A stretch of DNA of 64,000 nt from Sphingobacterium gobiense. GTDB taxonomy: Bacteria; Bacteroidota; Bacteroidia; Sphingobacteriales; Sphingobacteriaceae. How positions within the stretch are numbered: position 1 is the first letter of the stretch; every line of letters begins with the position of its first letter. The notes under the pieces are model-generated. The model saw nothing but the letters and a program-made list of their open reading frames with translations. It did no database searches and was not told where the DNA came from. The stretch covers positions 1,364,001-1,428,000 of the forward strand of contig NZ_PVBS01000002.1 in the NCBI RefSeq assembly GCF_002980575.1, read 5' to 3'. Below are positions 63,901 through 64,000 of this stretch, one piece after another. A program made the translations under genes and the position numbers.

Positions 63901-64000
63901 GACTGTACGCCCGGATTATTTGCAGCCGTTGCTACGGTTGCTATCAATTCAGCGATTGTTTGTTTATCGGTAGGGGTATCGACATTAAAAGCTTCCGAGA
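60927..64000 (-). CDS. SF1 helicase with Vsr-like nuclease and DUF3320 domain (partial, 5' end outside window)
   Basis: The frame is open to the right edge, so the start lies outside; about 1024 residues are seen. Visible helicase motifs are VIFDEASQ (motif II, about 62750), VVVGDTKQMPPT (motif III), RWHYRSRHESLI (motif IV), VQGDERDVIFISIGYG (V) and LNVLITRAKSRCEV (VI). Next comes a Vsr/MTES_1575-like nuclease region (DLAVVDTDHPGRYLLGINCDG, RDRDRLRSTVLESMGW, about 61790-61620) and a DUF3320-type region with SPVHFEEMARRIADANGV (about 61420-61240). Walker A and the likely DUF4011 N-terminus lie beyond the window. This domain order is known from antiphage helicases; I recall the name Hhe but did not check it. 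Confidence 0.85.
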   Translation of the reverse strand, partial: SEAFNVDTPTDKQTIAELIATVATAANNPGVQSMAITDTAWLDNKADIAEVIDTGIRLRDLHLKFDSVFIPEAWEHNVLEIRQNLIAHGKKWYKFLIGDYKKAVKQLKGLLNTTAPAELETKIEYVNAMMEGKRLSATLSSLEPLATRLFGNYWQKKRTDWNAVQNAFEYLQSVHAAVQKGEILAPILNYLEKNEKPELAAQYANDLKSVLHTQGEALRNVLVHLDLNDSGIQENSFQEQKNMVERWTADLPDIHKAVSWNVLKENIEKEGAGYLITVVANWPDASTHLKTAIQKSWYESLIEQAMLNSPDLRKFERSNHEDIIEKFKRLDILNQYYNIAKVALKHWEAVPRQDGGGQINVLKSEFNRRARHMPIRKLMQEAGLAIQAIKPVIMMSPMSIANFLPPDSIDFDLVIFDEASQVRPVDALGAILRGKQLVVVGDTKQMPPTSFFDRLNTETEDEENVTADMQSILGMCDAQSAPQRMLRWHYRSRHESLISLSNQEFYENKLIIFPSPGSKNRMGLAFNHLPDTFYDKGKTRTNPKEADKVADAVMHHAIHTPKLSLGVVAFSSAQMQAIQNALEIRRRKNPDVESFFRSHPNEPFFVKNLENVQGDERDVIFISIGYGRTEDGKVPMSFGPLNNEGGERRLNVLITRAKSRCEVFTNITAADMNPGPNAKFGIRALKSFLYYAQHGKFESDKEEMEYIPQPFEEIVAEGLREQGYTVREKVGSAGFYIDLAVVDTDHPGRYLLGINCDGRSYHNAKSARDRDRLRSTVLESMGWNLFHVWSTDWFRNPKGELQLLIEAIEKARMQTEHNDAVEEELMEDLKSLIREDKVEQTESYEKYVVSTLPSEVSFQELHTYSYGILGNWIAEVVKIESPVHFEEMARRIADANGVSKIGSRIRATITNATAYAVDNGLVIRKDDFLWYPENDTATIRDRSFLTPNSRKLIYIAPEEMNLAIAKVVENSIAIQPENAVPLIAKIFGYSRVTEDMRRSILESINYAIKSEKITKDGDFLKPL

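Noticed and set aside
1..64000. CRISPR arrays, tRNA or rRNA genes, complete insertion sequences with inverted ends.
   Set aside because: I looked for regularly spaced repeats, cloverleaf-like stems and terminal inverted repeats flanking transposases and saw none that I could support.

Overview
The window looks like a chromosomal segment of a Bacteroidota bacterium, most likely of the Sphingobacteriaceae (Sphingobacterium, Olivibacter or Pedobacter-like). The basis is the protein families seen (DUF3857/transglutaminase pairs, DUF4374, DUF5367, CarboxypepD_reg-type outer membrane proteins, TPR-HTH regulators), moderate GC, weak Shine-Dalgarno use, and several TAnnTTTG motifs typical of Bacteroidota -7 promoter elements. 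Species assignment is inference.

Layout. 0-7.4 kb: tail of a baeRF-like protein, an egtD-egtB ergothioneine operon, an alpha/beta hydrolase and two tandem DUF3857/transglutaminase-like secreted proteins. 7.4-12.5 kb (minus): an ABC exporter, HlyD adaptor and TolC set, followed by a YkuD-fold lipoprotein. The ABC NBD and the YkuD protein both lack key catalytic residues. 13-21 kb: small housekeeping and regulatory genes (Rof-like protein, AraC regulator, DUF5367, AlkD-like, SRPBCC, RidA, TPR-HTH sensor, glycolipid-binding-like protein, M50-like protease). 21.1-26.4 kb (minus): five genes in the order subunit, chaperone-like, usher-like, subunit paralogue, terminal subunit-like. I infer a chaperone-usher-like surface-fibre operon, which I do not know to be described in Bacteroidota; it is the strongest candidate for a new system. 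26.9-30.6 kb: MoaF-like lipoprotein, Bcr/CflA MFS pump and two AraC regulators. 30.6-39.2 kb: a complete ferric-siderophore uptake operon (TonB receptor, DUF4374, two permeases, ATPase, binding lipoprotein, siderophore-interacting reductase) divergent from its likely AraC/PchR-type regulator.

39.2-44.8 kb is a decayed zone: a frameshifted DUF748 gene, small ORFs with internal stops, a nuclease/transposase relic, an ilvE-like relic, a duplicated C-terminal fragment, and also an intact class D beta-lactamase-like gene and an HxlR/oxidoreductase pair. 44.8-54.9 kb: YfiT/DinB-like transferase, a MocR regulator divergent from a panE-like/SDR/membrane/cupin row, a TlpA-like protein and a TonB-type outer membrane barrel. 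55-60 kb: mobile and toxin-antitoxin debris (antitoxin with a PIN toxin cut to 24 codons, two copies of an unknown relic, an intact Rpn nuclease). 60.1-64 kb (minus): a SIR2-like gene downstream of a large SF1 helicase with Vsr-like nuclease and DUF3320 domains, which runs off the window; this is a probable two-gene antiphage module.

All family assignments are from reading the sequence by eye; none was checked by a database search.
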